64,000 bases of DNA from Photobacterium proteolyticum (GTDB taxonomy: Bacteria; Pseudomonadota; Gammaproteobacteria; Enterobacterales; Vibrionaceae), in assembly GCF_001939735.1 (NCBI RefSeq), contig NZ_MJIL01000096.1, positions 1 to 64,000 of the forward strand, written 5' to 3'. The notes beneath the pieces are model-generated. The model made no database searches, was not told the DNA's origin, and worked only from the letters and a program-made list of their open reading frames with translations. Numbering within the stretch: position 1 is the first letter of the stretch; every line of letters begins with the position of its first letter. Of this stretch, positions 43,744-52,255 are shown piece after piece. The position numbers and the translations under genes were made by a program.

Positions 43744-45840
43744 ATGGGAATAGAATTTCAGTCATATATTGGCAGTGTGGGTGCACAGCTGCCAAAACTT
43801 CCTTGCCCGGTAGAAGGCAATGTATCGCTAAATACTCCAGTAGGAAGTTGTCTGGATCACTTTGGTAATGTCTGGCTTGCCGATACTGCCCATAATCGTA
43901 TTCTTGTTTTTGATAGCGAGCTGAACCATGTCCTGGCCCAGTTTGGTTCGACGGGTGAGGGGCCTCAGCAGTTCAACATGCCATTTCGCTTGCTTGCTCA
44001 CCCGGCTAAAAATTGGATCTATGTCAGTGATATAGGTAATCAGCGGATCCACATCTTACACTACGATGCCAATCTCTCTGTTCAGTCTATTCATCAATTT
44101 GGCAATGAAGTGGAAGTCGGCTTAAAAGGCCCCAATGGTCTGGCGTTCTATCAGGGCGAGCTCTGTGTGGCAGATGAGTTTTATGAGGGGGCTGGTGGTG
44201 CCAGTCGGTTGGCTATTTTCTCTGAAGCGGGTCAGTACTTAAGATCCATTCATGAGATTGAAGGCGGTAAGGAGCCTATTCATCTTCTGTGGCCACAGGG
44301 GCTGAGTATGGATGATGACGGATTCCTATATGTCGCCAATACCGGATTTGATACGGTCGTCCGTTGTGATTGGCATGGTAAAGGGCGACCTTTTGCTGGC
44401 AATGGTAAATGCTATCTCGACGGTCTTGAGCTGGCGCGAGATGTTTCAGTGATTCAAAACCGGATTTTGATACCGGGGGCTAAGGCTAATGCCATATCGA
44501 TATACGATATAGACGGTGAGTTGCAAGGTATGCTTGATGGCTTCTTTGCGCCTATTCAGATCACTCAAATGAACAACAGGGACCAGCTGTTAATTACCGA
44601 GCCCATTTTGGCCTCGCTTCAGCTCCATCACGTTAGCTTGCCTTCTTTCAGTGAGCAGTTCGCCGGTAAGAGCTATATCGGTGAAAGCAAGGTTGTTAAA
44701 ACGGTTGGTGATGATAGGGGAAGTCCCGGTCAGTTTCATTTTGTTACTGCAGTGGCTGGGGGGATCACTCAGTCTAATCATAAGCACTACCGACAAAAGT
44801 ATCCGTTGATTGAGAATTGGCTTTCCCACCAGTTTTCCCTACAGGAGCAGTTTTTTAAAGCGATGCAGCCTGCCGGTATGCCGTCGTGGTTGAACCTGGC
44901 GGTGACCGCCCAGTCAGAGTGGGTTCAGCGCTGGCAGCAGACGTGGCTAAGGGTGATTATGAATGACAGGTTCGAAGACCCGAAGACATTGCTTTGGATG
45001 GTCGATGCCGGAAATTATCAGCTTCAGGCCAGTGATAACGGCCATGCCGACTCGGCATCGCCAGTCAGCCTCCCTATGTTACCCGGCTCGCTGGGAATTG
45101 CTGCCTATAAGCCTAAGGTGCCCTTACCGGGACAGGTCGACCATGAGGTCCCGATGATAGTTGTGGGCAACTATTTAAGCGGCATTGTCTCTCTACTTCA
45201 ATATGACAGCCGCATCGGCGAGCTGGTGCCATACACCTTTTTTGGCGGGTTGGGGGCCGAGCCCTGGCAGCTCAATAAACCACAGGGAATTACGATAGAT
45301 CCGTCAACGAATGACATTCTCATTGCCGATTCGGGTAACCACCGAATTTCTCGCTGGCGAATCGACAGTGAGGGTGAGCCGGGTTTAGTCGGCGTATTCG
45401 GTAAGCTCGGGGCCGAACATGGTGAGTTTCATACTCCGTCTGATATTGCCGCTACTCCAAATGGCCTTATCTACATCACTGATCAATTCAATAACCGCAT
45501 CGAAGTGTATGACGCTGATAACCAGTGGAAATGGAGTTTTGGTCAGGAAGGATACGGTGCCAGCAACGACAATTTCTTGCTGCCGACCAGTATCGACTAT
45601 GACTCGGGTCATTTGTTTATCTCCGATTTGGTGAATCGCTCGATAAAGGTGTTTGATCTTGAGGGAAATTTTGTCGATAGCTTCAGTGGGTTTGGTGCCG
45701 ATCCGGGCAAAGGCCAACTGTGGATGCCGTATCTGCTGCATGTTAATAACAGCAAGGTGTACCTACCGGACTGCGCCTTGAACCGAATCAATGTTTACCA
45801 CTTTGATAAGAGCAAGAAATTGGCAGAGGTATCAGGATGA
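43744..45840 (+). CDS. NHL-repeat beta-propeller protein
   Basis: 698 residues, no signal peptide, so probably cytoplasmic. NHL repeats are clear in two groups: residues about 25-230 (NVWLADTAHNRILVFDSEL, WIYVSDIGNQRIHIL, FLYVANTGFDTVVRCD) and 500-690 (DILIADSGNHRISRWRID, LIYITDQFNNRIEVYD, HLFISDLVNRSIKVFD). The middle (about 330-460) is unlike NHL and may be a separate helical domain. Such propellers bind proteins or RNA. It is the first gene of a three-gene operon (ATGA overlap) with a small charged protein and a chemoreceptor, an unusual combination. Confidence 0.88.
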   Translation: MGIEFQSYIGSVGAQLPKLPCPVEGNVSLNTPVGSCLDHFGNVWLADTAHNRILVFDSELNHVLAQFGSTGEGPQQFNMPFRLLAHPAKNWIYVSDIGNQRIHILHYDANLSVQSIHQFGNEVEVGLKGPNGLAFYQGELCVADEFYEGAGGASRLAIFSEAGQYLRSIHEIEGGKEPIHLLWPQGLSMDDDGFLYVANTGFDTVVRCDWHGKGRPFAGNGKCYLDGLELARDVSVIQNRILIPGAKANAISIYDIDGELQGMLDGFFAPIQITQMNNRDQLLITEPILASLQLHHVSLPSFSEQFAGKSYIGESKVVKTVGDDRGSPGQFHFVTAVAGGITQSNHKHYRQKYPLIENWLSHQFSLQEQFFKAMQPAGMPSWLNLAVTAQSEWVQRWQQTWLRVIMNDRFEDPKTLLWMVDAGNYQLQASDNGHADSASPVSLPMLPGSLGIAAYKPKVPLPGQVDHEVPMIVVGNYLSGIVSLLQYDSRIGELVPYTFFGGLGAEPWQLNKPQGITIDPSTNDILIADSGNHRISRWRIDSEGEPGLVGVFGKLGAEHGEFHTPSDIAATPNGLIYITDQFNNRIEVYDADNQWKWSFGQEGYGASNDNFLLPTSIDYDSGHLFISDLVNRSIKVFDLEGNFVDSFSGFGADPGKGQLWMPYLLHVNNSKVYLPDCALNRINVYHFDKSKKLAEVSG

Positions 45841-46082
45841 GTAATGTATTTAAGCGTGCACAACACAAACGGCTGAAGCATAAGCAGAATTCGACCGAGG
45901 ATGTCATTTGTGAGAAGTCTCGCCAGCATTCGGAGCAATTAATGCTTAGGTTTGATGAGGTTATCAACCATTTATCCGAGGAAGAGGATGTCGATGCGTG
46001 TAAGAGGAAACTGCAGGAATTGCATCGCCATCATCACCGATGTTTCGGTGATAAGCATGTGTCCGGTCCTAATGAGCGTTAG
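45837..46082 (+). CDS. Small charged protein in the chemoreceptor operon
   Basis: 81 residues. The start overlaps the NHL gene stop (ATGA). The chain is hydrophilic, helical and His/Lys/Glu-rich, with a basic N-terminus (FKRAQHKRLKHKQN) and a C-terminal LQELHRHHHRCFGDKH that contains three adjacent histidines and a cysteine, possibly a metal site. No family recognised. Its place between a propeller and a chemoreceptor suggests an adaptor role, but that is inference. Confidence 0.7.
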   Translation: MSNVFKRAQHKRLKHKQNSTEDVICEKSRQHSEQLMLRFDEVINHLSEEEDVDACKRKLQELHRHHHRCFGDKHVSGPNER

Positions 46083-46105
46083 GGATGACCATAAGGAATA
46101 GTGTT

Positions 46106-47743
46106 ATGAAGAACAAGTTATCAAGTGTGACTATCGCAACGCGTGTTTGGGTGATCCTCGCATTATTTGCCATCGGTCTGGTGACCAGCACATTGATCAA
46201 TGCAGCGAAGACGCGTGAGCATATGCGAGAGAACTATGAGCGAGGCGTTGCAACGCTGGTAGAAAGTGCCGTGGGTATAGTAGAGCACTATCATGGGCTT
46301 AGTGTATCTGGAGCGCTTACGGAGCCGCAGGCCAAAGAAGCCGCATTGGAAGCGATAGCAGCGATGCGCTTCGATAACGGGAATTATATTTTTGTCGGTG
46401 ATAACCAGGGTGTCCAACTGACCAGTGGTGTTCCTTCACTAGTAGGCAAGAATACTTTGGGGCTCAAGGACCCGAATGGGTTCAGTTTTGTCCGGGAGCT
46501 CTATGTTCAGGGACGAAATGGTGGCGGTTTTGTTGATTATGTCTGGACGAATAGCCATGACAAAGAGGTGTTGGAGCCGAAAACCAGTTACGCTGTAGAG
46601 TTTGGCCCTTGGCAATGGTTAGTTGGTAGCGGAATGAACATGGAAGCATTGCAGGCCGATATTCATCGCTCTGAAGTTGTTTCTATGATCAATGCTGCGA
46701 TTATTCTTGCTGTGTTGTCGTTGATCGTGACTTTCTTTATTCGCTCTATTACTTCTCCGCTTAAGCGAACCGTAAATGCAATGGAGGCACTCTCGAAGGG
46801 TGAAGGGGACTTAACGCAGAGGCTGGAAGAAGAGGGGACCCGAGAACTGATCGATCTCGCTCGTCACTTTAACCAGTTTGTCTGCTCCATTCAGAGCATT
46901 ATGCAAAATATTAGTGTAGTCGGTGAGCAGGTCTCAGCGTCGGCACACCAGATGTCTTCGTCGATTAATACCGTCGATGATAATTTGAATCAGCAGCAGA
47001 ACGATGTGGAGCAACTTGCTGCGGCAATGACAGAAATGCTGGCTACCGTCGAGGAGGTAAGCCGGAGAACAGTTGAGGCCAATGATTCGAGTATTTCGGC
47101 GGCTAAAGAGACTCAGGGTAGTATGGAAATCATTAATAATAATATTTCCGAGGCTAACTTGTTGGCTGAAGATATCGGCAGAGCCAGTGAAGTGGTTGAT
47201 CAGTTGGCTGCTGATAGTCGAAATGTCGATACTGTTCTAGAAGTGATTCGCGGTATTGCCGAGCAAACTAACTTATTAGCATTGAATGCTGCGATTGAGG
47301 CTGCCCGTGCGGGTGAAGCCGGTCGGGGTTTTGCGGTTGTTGCCGATGAAGTCCGAACCTTATCCCAGCGGACTCAGGAGTCGACACTGGAAATTCAGAA
47401 TATCGTCGAAAAGCTTCAGAGTGGGGCGGAAAATGCGGTCAAAGTAATGAGCAAAGGGGCCGAAAAAGCGGAGAACGCCTCAAAGATTTCTGCATCTGCC
47501 GGTGAAGCGCTTAATACCATTAATGATGAGGTGCAGGTTATTCAGGATATGAGTCAGCACATCGCGACGGCGACAGAAGAGCAAAACCTGACGGTGAACG
47601 ACATCAATCGTAATGTCGTCAGCCTGAAAGATATGTCGATGTCTGTTTCCCAGGAATCAACACAGATGGCTAGCGCCAGTGAAGAGTTGAGCCAGGTCTC
47701 AGTGGATCTTATGAGGATGATTAACCGCTTTAAGATAGGCTAG
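46106..47743 (+). CDS. Methyl-accepting chemotaxis protein with single Cache domain
   Basis: 545 residues from ATG 46106, which has AAGGA 8 bases upstream; ATG 46085 is preceded only by TAGGG with no spacing. A first helix at about 9-30 is followed by a periplasmic sCache_2 domain (FDNGNYIFVGDNQGVQLTS and GFVDYVWTNSHDKEVLEPKTSYAVEFGPWQWLVGSG), a second helix near 197-217, a HAMP domain, and a long coiled coil with the signalling hairpin tip IAEQTNLLALNAAIEAARAGEAGRGFAVVADEVR. sCache_2 receptors often sense small carboxylates. It transmits to CheA/CheW at the cell pole. It ends the operon. Confidence 0.93.
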   Translation: MKNKLSSVTIATRVWVILALFAIGLVTSTLINAAKTREHMRENYERGVATLVESAVGIVEHYHGLSVSGALTEPQAKEAALEAIAAMRFDNGNYIFVGDNQGVQLTSGVPSLVGKNTLGLKDPNGFSFVRELYVQGRNGGGFVDYVWTNSHDKEVLEPKTSYAVEFGPWQWLVGSGMNMEALQADIHRSEVVSMINAAIILAVLSLIVTFFIRSITSPLKRTVNAMEALSKGEGDLTQRLEEEGTRELIDLARHFNQFVCSIQSIMQNISVVGEQVSASAHQMSSSINTVDDNLNQQQNDVEQLAAAMTEMLATVEEVSRRTVEANDSSISAAKETQGSMEIINNNISEANLLAEDIGRASEVVDQLAADSRNVDTVLEVIRGIAEQTNLLALNAAIEAARAGEAGRGFAVVADEVRTLSQRTQESTLEIQNIVEKLQSGAENAVKVMSKGAEKAENASKISASAGEALNTINDEVQVIQDMSQHIATATEEQNLTVNDINRNVVSLKDMSMSVSQESTQMASASEELSQVSVDLMRMINRFKIG

Positions 47744-47818
47744 CTCAATAATAATACGGTTGATAGGAATCAGTGGCCTATAGTGATGTGATAAGAACAT
47801 CAACAATAGGACATCATA

Positions 47819-48403
47819 ATGCGCGTGTGTTTGAAAGTGTTGTTAGCCGGATTATTGCTGCTGGGGCTCAATGCCAATGTGTTGGCTGACTGGAAGTTGG
47901 ATAGCAATAGCTCCAATGTAAACTTTATTTCTGTGAAGAATGACTCGGTAATAGAGCAGCACCATTTTCGAAATATCAGCGGCTCGGTGTCAAAAGAAGG
48001 CGAGGTTAAGGTGGTTATTGATCTTGCGAGTGTTGACACCCAGATCTCGATTCGGGATGAGCGCATGAAGAAGGAGCTGTTTGAAGTCGAGGGGTTTCCA
48101 CTCGCAACACTGACGGCCAAGGTTGATCCTGTGATGCTGAGTGAATTGATCCCCGGCAAAACTCAGCCTGCGGATATTGAGTTTTCGCTAGATCTTCATG
48201 GATTAAAGCAAACACTGGCGGCGAAACTTCAGGTAACAGGGTTGGAAAACGGTGGAGTGCTCGTTTCAACCACGTGGCCGATTGAAGTTAAATCTGCACT
48301 TTTTGGCTTGGACAAAGGGATTGAGATCTTAAGGAATATTGCCAAGTTAAACTCCATTTTACTTAGCGTGCCTGTCACGGCGCAGCTTGTTTTTATTCAG
48401 TAA
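47819..48403 (+). CDS. YceI-family periplasmic protein
   Basis: 194 residues. The signal peptide ends VLA^DW at residue 23. The mature part is a lipocalin-like barrel with the YceI pattern: DWKLDSNSSNVNFISVKN, HHFRNISGSVSKEGEVKVVIDLASVDTQISIRDERM and a late WPIEVKSALFGLDKGIE. YceI proteins bind long isoprenoids such as ubiquinone-type chains or amides in the periplasm and respond to pH or acetate; the ligand here is unknown. A single gene with AATAGGA upstream of the ATG. Confidence 0.88.
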   Translation: MRVCLKVLLAGLLLLGLNANVLADWKLDSNSSNVNFISVKNDSVIEQHHFRNISGSVSKEGEVKVVIDLASVDTQISIRDERMKKELFEVEGFPLATLTAKVDPVMLSELIPGKTQPADIEFSLDLHGLKQTLAAKLQVTGLENGGVLVSTTWPIEVKSALFGLDKGIEILRNIAKLNSILLSVPVTAQLVFIQ

Positions 48404-48461
48404 GGTTCCATAAACGGTAAAGCTGGCAACAGCCAGTTTTATCGTTCCTCTCTCAATGTGG

Positions 48462-48526
48462 TATAGCCAAGCCATAGTCGTAAGTAATTCTCGCCGAATC
48501 GAGCATCTTGAGGTAGTTTGGGTGTA
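48462..48526. repeat. Degenerate MITE-family copy
   Basis: TATAGCCAAG at the left, internal TAAGTAATTCTCGCCGAATC, and right end GAGCATCTTGAGGTAGTTTG then GGTGTA. The right half is closest to the right end of the 21305 element. It lies between the YceI gene and the FAH gene. Confidence 0.75.
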
Positions 48527-48564
48527 TCTTGGGTTATCACTTAATACTGCTTAAAGGACTAAGT

Positions 48565-49179
48565 ATGAACACTGTAAGCTTCAACAATTCCTTGATTTCT
48601 CCCAGCAAAGTCGTCTGCATCGGTCGAAACTACGTTGATCATGTTCATGAGCTAGGAAACGAAATCCCGGATGAAATGGTGATATTTATAAAGCCCAACT
48701 CAGCGATTGGTACTGTTTTATCTGCTACGCACCGTGGCGATGAGTTGCATTATGAAAGTGAGATTGCTTATTTATACCAGGATGGACGCTTTGTCGCGGC
48801 AGCGCTCGGAATGGATTTGACCAAACGGCGTGTCCAGAGCGAGTTGAAGGCCAAGTCGCTGCCCTGGGAGAGAAGTAAAGCGTTCGATGGTTCGGCTGTA
48901 TTCAGCGCGTTTGTTCCCATTTCAGGTAGTGATGCCGCGCTTGGGTTGAGCCTGCATATTGACGGAGAGCTGATCCAGCAGGGCGATACATCGTTGATGA
49001 TGTACAAACCAGCGCAGATCCTTGAGGAAGTACAGACTTTTATGCAGCTGGAAGATGGTGACATTGTAATGACTGGCACACCTGCGGGGGTCGGAAAAAT
49101 ACGCCAGGGAGCCGAGTTTATCGGTGCTTTGGTATGCAATGGTCAGGAAGTAGTCAGTCAGCAATGGTTGGTAAAATAG
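48565..49179 (+). CDS. Fumarylacetoacetate-hydrolase-family protein (YcgM-like)
   Basis: 204 residues from ATG 48565, with AAAGGA 6 bases upstream; a TTG at 48529 would add an unlikely extension through the repeat flank. Family motifs: VVCIGRNYVDHVHELGN (residues about 13-29), FIKPNSAIG, the metal-binding HYESEIAYLY (Glu-x-Glu) and TGTPAGVGKIRQG near the C-terminus. Members such as YcgM are acylpyruvate or oxaloacetate-type hydrolases/decarboxylases that use Mg or Mn. A single gene or the first in a run with the two small genes that follow 64 bp later. Confidence 0.9.
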   Translation: MNTVSFNNSLISPSKVVCIGRNYVDHVHELGNEIPDEMVIFIKPNSAIGTVLSATHRGDELHYESEIAYLYQDGRFVAAALGMDLTKRRVQSELKAKSLPWERSKAFDGSAVFSAFVPISGSDAALGLSLHIDGELIQQGDTSLMMYKPAQILEEVQTFMQLEDGDIVMTGTPAGVGKIRQGAEFIGALVCNGQEVVSQQWLVK

Positions 49180-49242
49180 CGTGTTGGTAAATGCTTGAAT
49201 ATGACAATGCAATCAACGAAGCTTAAGGACAAGGAGATTGCT

Positions 49243-49458
49243 ATGTTTCAAAAAGAACACTTAATCAAGGTTGCCAATGTCAAAATGCCGTTTGGAAAGT
49301 ACAGTGGCAGGGCACTTATCGATTTGCCAGAAGAATATTTACTGTGGTTCCAGAAAAAAGGCTTCCCGGAAGGAGAGTTGGGCACGCTGATGGCTTTGAC
49401 GCTTGAGTTTAAAATTGAAGGGCTGGAGTCGGTGATCAGGCCGCTGAAGCGCGACTAA
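49243..49458 (+). CDS. DUF3820-family small protein
   Basis: 71 residues from ATG 49243, with AAGGAG 6 bases upstream; ATG 49201 and the frame from 49195 lack this. The sequence MPFGKYSGRALIDLPEEYLLWFQKKGFPEGELG is the family signature, found alone in gamma-proteobacteria and also next to exonuclease domains elsewhere, which suggests a nucleic-acid-related role. Function unknown. It overlaps the next gene by one base (TAATG), so they form an operon. Confidence 0.85.
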   Translation: MFQKEHLIKVANVKMPFGKYSGRALIDLPEEYLLWFQKKGFPEGELGTLMALTLEFKIEGLESVIRPLKRD

Positions 49459-49859
49459 TGAAAGGCCAGAGTGAAGATAAACATATCATCCACTTACCGT
49501 CACTAATTCACCGTATAGGTGGTGATAATGTCAAAAAGGCCAAGCTAATTGCCAAGGAAAATGGGTGCGAGCTAAAAAGAGTTCGCCGTTCCAGAAACTG
49601 GCAGGTGAGCGGAGAACCCTGTGCGCAGCGCAAGCTCTCTGATAGCCTGAACTTCTCAGAGCCTGAGGCTTTTCAATATTTGATACGTAAGATTGATGAG
49701 CGGCTTGTGATCATTAATGAAAACAGTGAATCACGGGAAGAGCAGCTAAAGAAACTGGTGTTCGAGAATCCTAACATTACGTTGGCGGAGCTTATGGCGA
49801 TGACTAACTGCTCTATTGCTGAGGCCAGACTGGCACGATTTACCGCTGATTTGCTCTAG
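49458..49859 (+). CDS. Small basic protein, ribosome-recycling-factor-family-like in annotation
   Basis: 133 residues. It begins with a polar stretch, then ELKRVRRSRNWQVSGE, a basic motif I remember from Vibrio proteins labelled ribosome recycling factor family, although there is no real similarity to RRF that I can point to. The second half (FQYLIRKIDERL and ELMAMTNCSIAEARLARF) looks like a small helical, possibly helix-turn-helix, domain, so a nucleic-acid role is plausible. The start overlaps the DUF3820 stop. A bidirectional terminator follows. Confidence 0.7.
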   Translation: MKGQSEDKHIIHLPSLIHRIGGDNVKKAKLIAKENGCELKRVRRSRNWQVSGEPCAQRKLSDSLNFSEPEAFQYLIRKIDERLVIINENSESREEQLKKLVFENPNITLAELMAMTNCSIAEARLARFTADLL

Positions 49860-49892
49860 GTAGTAATACACCATTGGTGGATCTCAGATAGA

Positions 49893-49917
49893 AAAATGGG
49901 GCTGATAGCCCCATTTT
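49893..49917. terminator. Bidirectional terminator
   Basis: Perfect 11-bp stem AAAATGGGGCT/AGCCCCATTTT with a GAT loop, between the genes ending at 49859 and 49935. Confidence 0.9.
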
Positions 49918-49934
49918 CAATGATCAGCAGGCGC

Positions 49935-50357
49935 TTACTTACTCAGATAAGCGTAGCCTGTGGTGAACGCAGCTTCCTGGAACTGGCGCAGACCTGTATC
50001 GCGGAAATCGATAGCCAGCGGATTGCGTTTCAGCTTTTGCTTGATGTCGTTGTTTGACATGAAATCAACCTGAACACCGTCGAGAAGCTGGATTGCTGCT
50101 TCTAGCTTGAAGCCTACTGCACTGCCGGCAAATTTACCGCGTGTCTCGCGGGTACGGATCACAACAGCGTCAACTTGGTAGTCTTCTAGTAGCTTTTTGA
50201 ATGCGAACTGGAAGTCTCTCATTTCAGTATTGTCGAGAGAGTCTTTCATAATGAACTTTTGAGTTCGGCATTGAGGGATGTCAAATAATCCATTGTCTTG
50301 TGAAAGCAGGCAAACAATCGCCTCGTTGCTTTTTAACTCAACAGCACAAATTTTCAT
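49935..50357 (-). CDS. DUF3010-family protein
   Basis: 140 residues. It starts MKICAVELKSNEAIVCLLSQD and contains DFQFAFKKLLEDYQVDAVVIRTRETRGKFAGSAVGFKLEAAIQLL, a pattern found in a conserved family of Shewanella, Vibrio and relatives. The first strand and the VDAVVIR strand look like an RNase-H-like (actin-like) fold, similar in outline to RuvC-type proteins, but I see no catalytic acid set I can be sure of. Function unknown. It is a single gene, transcribed toward the terminator it shares with its neighbour. Confidence 0.85.
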   Translation of the reverse strand: MKICAVELKSNEAIVCLLSQDNGLFDIPQCRTQKFIMKDSLDNTEMRDFQFAFKKLLEDYQVDAVVIRTRETRGKFAGSAVGFKLEAAIQLLDGVQVDFMSNNDIKQKLKRNPLAIDFRDTGLRQFQEAAFTTGYAYLSK

Positions 50358-50446
50358 GTAAACACCTAAATTTCTAATTAGCGCTATATTGTAGGCAAAA
50401 GTTTGGCTGATGTCAGATCTTTATAGCTGGTAACGTCAAAACGTTA

Positions 50447-50953
50447 CTAGGAGTAGATCGGGCCGCTCAGTTCCTGCTGAGTGAGAAATAACCGCATGTC
50501 GAATTCGAGCTGGTGGTAGTCAGGCTCCATATGGCAACAAAGTTGATAGAATGCTTTGTTGTGCTCTTTTTCTCTCAGGTGGGCAAGCTCGTGGACAATA
50601 ATCATACGTAAAAAAGGCAGCGGCGCATGTTTGAAAATCGATGAGATACGAATTTCATGCTTTGCCTTGAGCTTGTTGCCCTGCACGCGAGAGACAAACG
50701 AGTGGAGCCCTAGCGCATGGTTGATGACATGTATTTTCTTGTCATAGACCACTTTACTCACCGGTGGCGATTTCTTCAGGTATTGCGACTTGATCTCTTG
50801 TACATAGTCATACAAGGCTTTCTCTGTTGTTAGCTCATGGCAACGGGGATATTTCTTTAGCAAGAAAGCTTCAAGCTGGTTGGAATCAATCAGGTTGGCC
50901 ACCTGATCGGTAATTGAAGAGGGATAGCCTTGCAGGTACTTGAGCTTTTGCAT
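50447..50953 (-). CDS. YgjP-like M48/DUF45 metallopeptidase
   Basis: 168 residues from ATG 50953; an upstream in-frame ATG at 51028 would add 25 residues without any signal peptide. The zinc-site motif is HELAHLREKEHNKAFY near residue 122, with the third ligand histidine in EKEH and the catalytic glutamate in HEL. The N-terminal part (LKYLQGYPSSITDQV) is family-typical in vibrios. The protein is soluble, so a cytoplasmic protease. Natural substrates are unknown. The ribosome binding site is weak at both starts. Confidence 0.85.
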   Translation of the reverse strand: MQKLKYLQGYPSSITDQVANLIDSNQLEAFLLKKYPRCHELTTEKALYDYVQEIKSQYLKKSPPVSKVVYDKKIHVINHALGLHSFVSRVQGNKLKAKHEIRISSIFKHAPLPFLRMIIVHELAHLREKEHNKAFYQLCCHMEPDYHQLEFDMRLFLTQQELSGPIYS

Positions 50954-51163
50954 AGTAGAGGTTGTTGGCAATTTATTGAGAGAAGTTATTGGTCGGGTAA
51001 TCTTATAGAGCCGATGACAGCTTAGCAATCACCTATTATTGTCCATTCAGTGATTCAATTCAGTCCATCTGTAACATAGGTATATATTAAACTGATTATT
51101 AAAGGAGATGACGACAGTGAAGTGGTTACATTGCTCTTGCGCTTTTATGGAGGAAATGGGGAT

Positions 51164-51616
51164 ATGGATTTGAAATTGCCTCCACCAGTGTTATTGCTGA
51201 TAACGCTTGGTGGTATGTATTTGCTTTCACAGTATTGGCCGTTATGGATATTTTCGTTTTGGGGCCAGTTTATGCTGGTGCTGATGTTTTGCCTTGCTGG
51301 GACCTTGGTTGGCTTGGCTGGAGTTATGTCATTTGCTAAAGAGCGAACAACCGTCGATCCGCGTAATCCGCATAAGGCATCAAGTCTGGTCACTTCGGGT
51401 ATCTATCGATTTTCACGTAATCCGATGTACCTCGGGTTAGTATTGTTTCTTATCGCTGCCTTTTTTTATTTATCCGCACTCTCTGCTTTAGTGATGATCC
51501 CGCTGTTTATCTTCTATATGAATAACTTCCAAATCGGCCCGGAAGAAGATGTGTTGGAAGCCATTTTTGGTGAAGAGTATCGACAATACTGCGAGCAAGT
51601 ACGCCGTTGGTGCTAA
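51164..51616 (+). CDS. Isoprenylcysteine-carboxyl-methyltransferase-like membrane protein
   Basis: 150 residues from ATG 51164, which follows GGAGGAA at 8 bases; a start at 51122 would add a charged stretch. There are four to five membrane helices. The conserved segments are ERTTVDPRNPHKASSLVTSGIYRFSRNPMYLGL (about 55-87) and the C-terminal GPEEDVLEAIFGEEYRQYCEQVRRW, the pattern of small prokaryotic ICMT/PEMT-like methyltransferases that use SAM at the membrane surface. The substrate (a lipid or small molecule) is not known. Confidence 0.88.
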   Translation: MDLKLPPPVLLLITLGGMYLLSQYWPLWIFSFWGQFMLVLMFCLAGTLVGLAGVMSFAKERTTVDPRNPHKASSLVTSGIYRFSRNPMYLGLVLFLIAAFFYLSALSALVMIPLFIFYMNNFQIGPEEDVLEAIFGEEYRQYCEQVRRWC

Positions 51617-51619
51617 CTA

Positions 51620-51671
51620 CTATGCCTAGTTACTACGCCTAGTTATTGCGCCTTGTCGCTACGCCTAGTCA
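51620..51671. repeat. Four tandem copies of a 13-bp unit
   Basis: The units CTATGCCTAGTTA, CTACGCCTAGTTA, TTGCGCCTTGTCG and CTACGCCTAGTCA follow directly on the stop codon of the preceding gene. They do not form a hairpin and are not part of the MITE family. Confidence 0.8.
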
Positions 51672-51709
51672 CAGTGCTGGCTGTTTAAGCCTCTGGAGGT
51701 ATTGACCAT

Positions 51710-51745
51710 ATTAACGCGGTGGTTATTATGTGCCACTTCGTTAAT
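51710..51745 (+). promoter_or_regulatory. Hairpin upstream of the gene at 51761
   Basis: Outer stem ATTAACG/CGTTAAT and inner stem GTGG/CCAC separated by a 2x2 internal loop, with a 10-base loop. It ends 15 bases before the ATG and could act as an operator or a translational control element. No T-run follows. Confidence 0.5.
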
Positions 51746-51760
51746 ACCTGAGCAAGCACT

Positions 51761-52093
51761 ATGGGCAATCCGTTCAAAGCACGCTGGACATCGGTAGGGA
51801 ACACCTTGTGTCTGGGCCATTGGGAAATTACATATCAGGGAAGCCTTTTAGAGATTCCGGAAGAAAAGCTTGAAAAGGATATGGGTACCTTTGGCATTTA
51901 TAACTTCATGGATCCGGATGATCCCCTCTACGCCGAAGGGGAGGAAGAAGATCAATGGATTGTTTCCAATATAGATTGGCTGGCGGATCTTTTTGATACC
52001 CAGAATATTCCGATTGATGAGGACAATTTCCGGTATTTTTATCAGGCTGTGAATGCGGAAGACTGGCGTTGTGGCAGTTGCGGAGGTTGCTAG
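51761..52093 (+). CDS. Hypothetical acidic protein with CGSCGGC tail
   Basis: 110 residues, no signal peptide. The body is acidic and aromatic (FMDPDDPLYAEGEEEDQWIVSNIDWLADLF), and the last nine residues are WRCGSCGGC, three cysteines spaced as a possible metal or redox site. I recall similar proteins in vibrios and shewanellas with no assigned function. A hairpin lies just upstream. A single gene, 160 bp before cyuA on the same strand. Confidence 0.75.
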   Translation: MGNPFKARWTSVGNTLCLGHWEITYQGSLLEIPEEKLEKDMGTFGIYNFMDPDDPLYAEGEEEDQWIVSNIDWLADLFDTQNIPIDEDNFRYFYQAVNAEDWRCGSCGGC

Positions 52094-52255
52094 TTTCCTG
52101 GAGTTGGCCGCTATAGAAAAACTTTCTCCCGGATTTTGATTTTAGAGGATTTTTGGCAAAACAATTCCCTTCAGGTAGGTGTAAATTAACCATATTAAGA
52201 CAAGGGGGATAAAACAGTACCCTACCATCCACCTGTTTATCTGAAGGTAATAACA

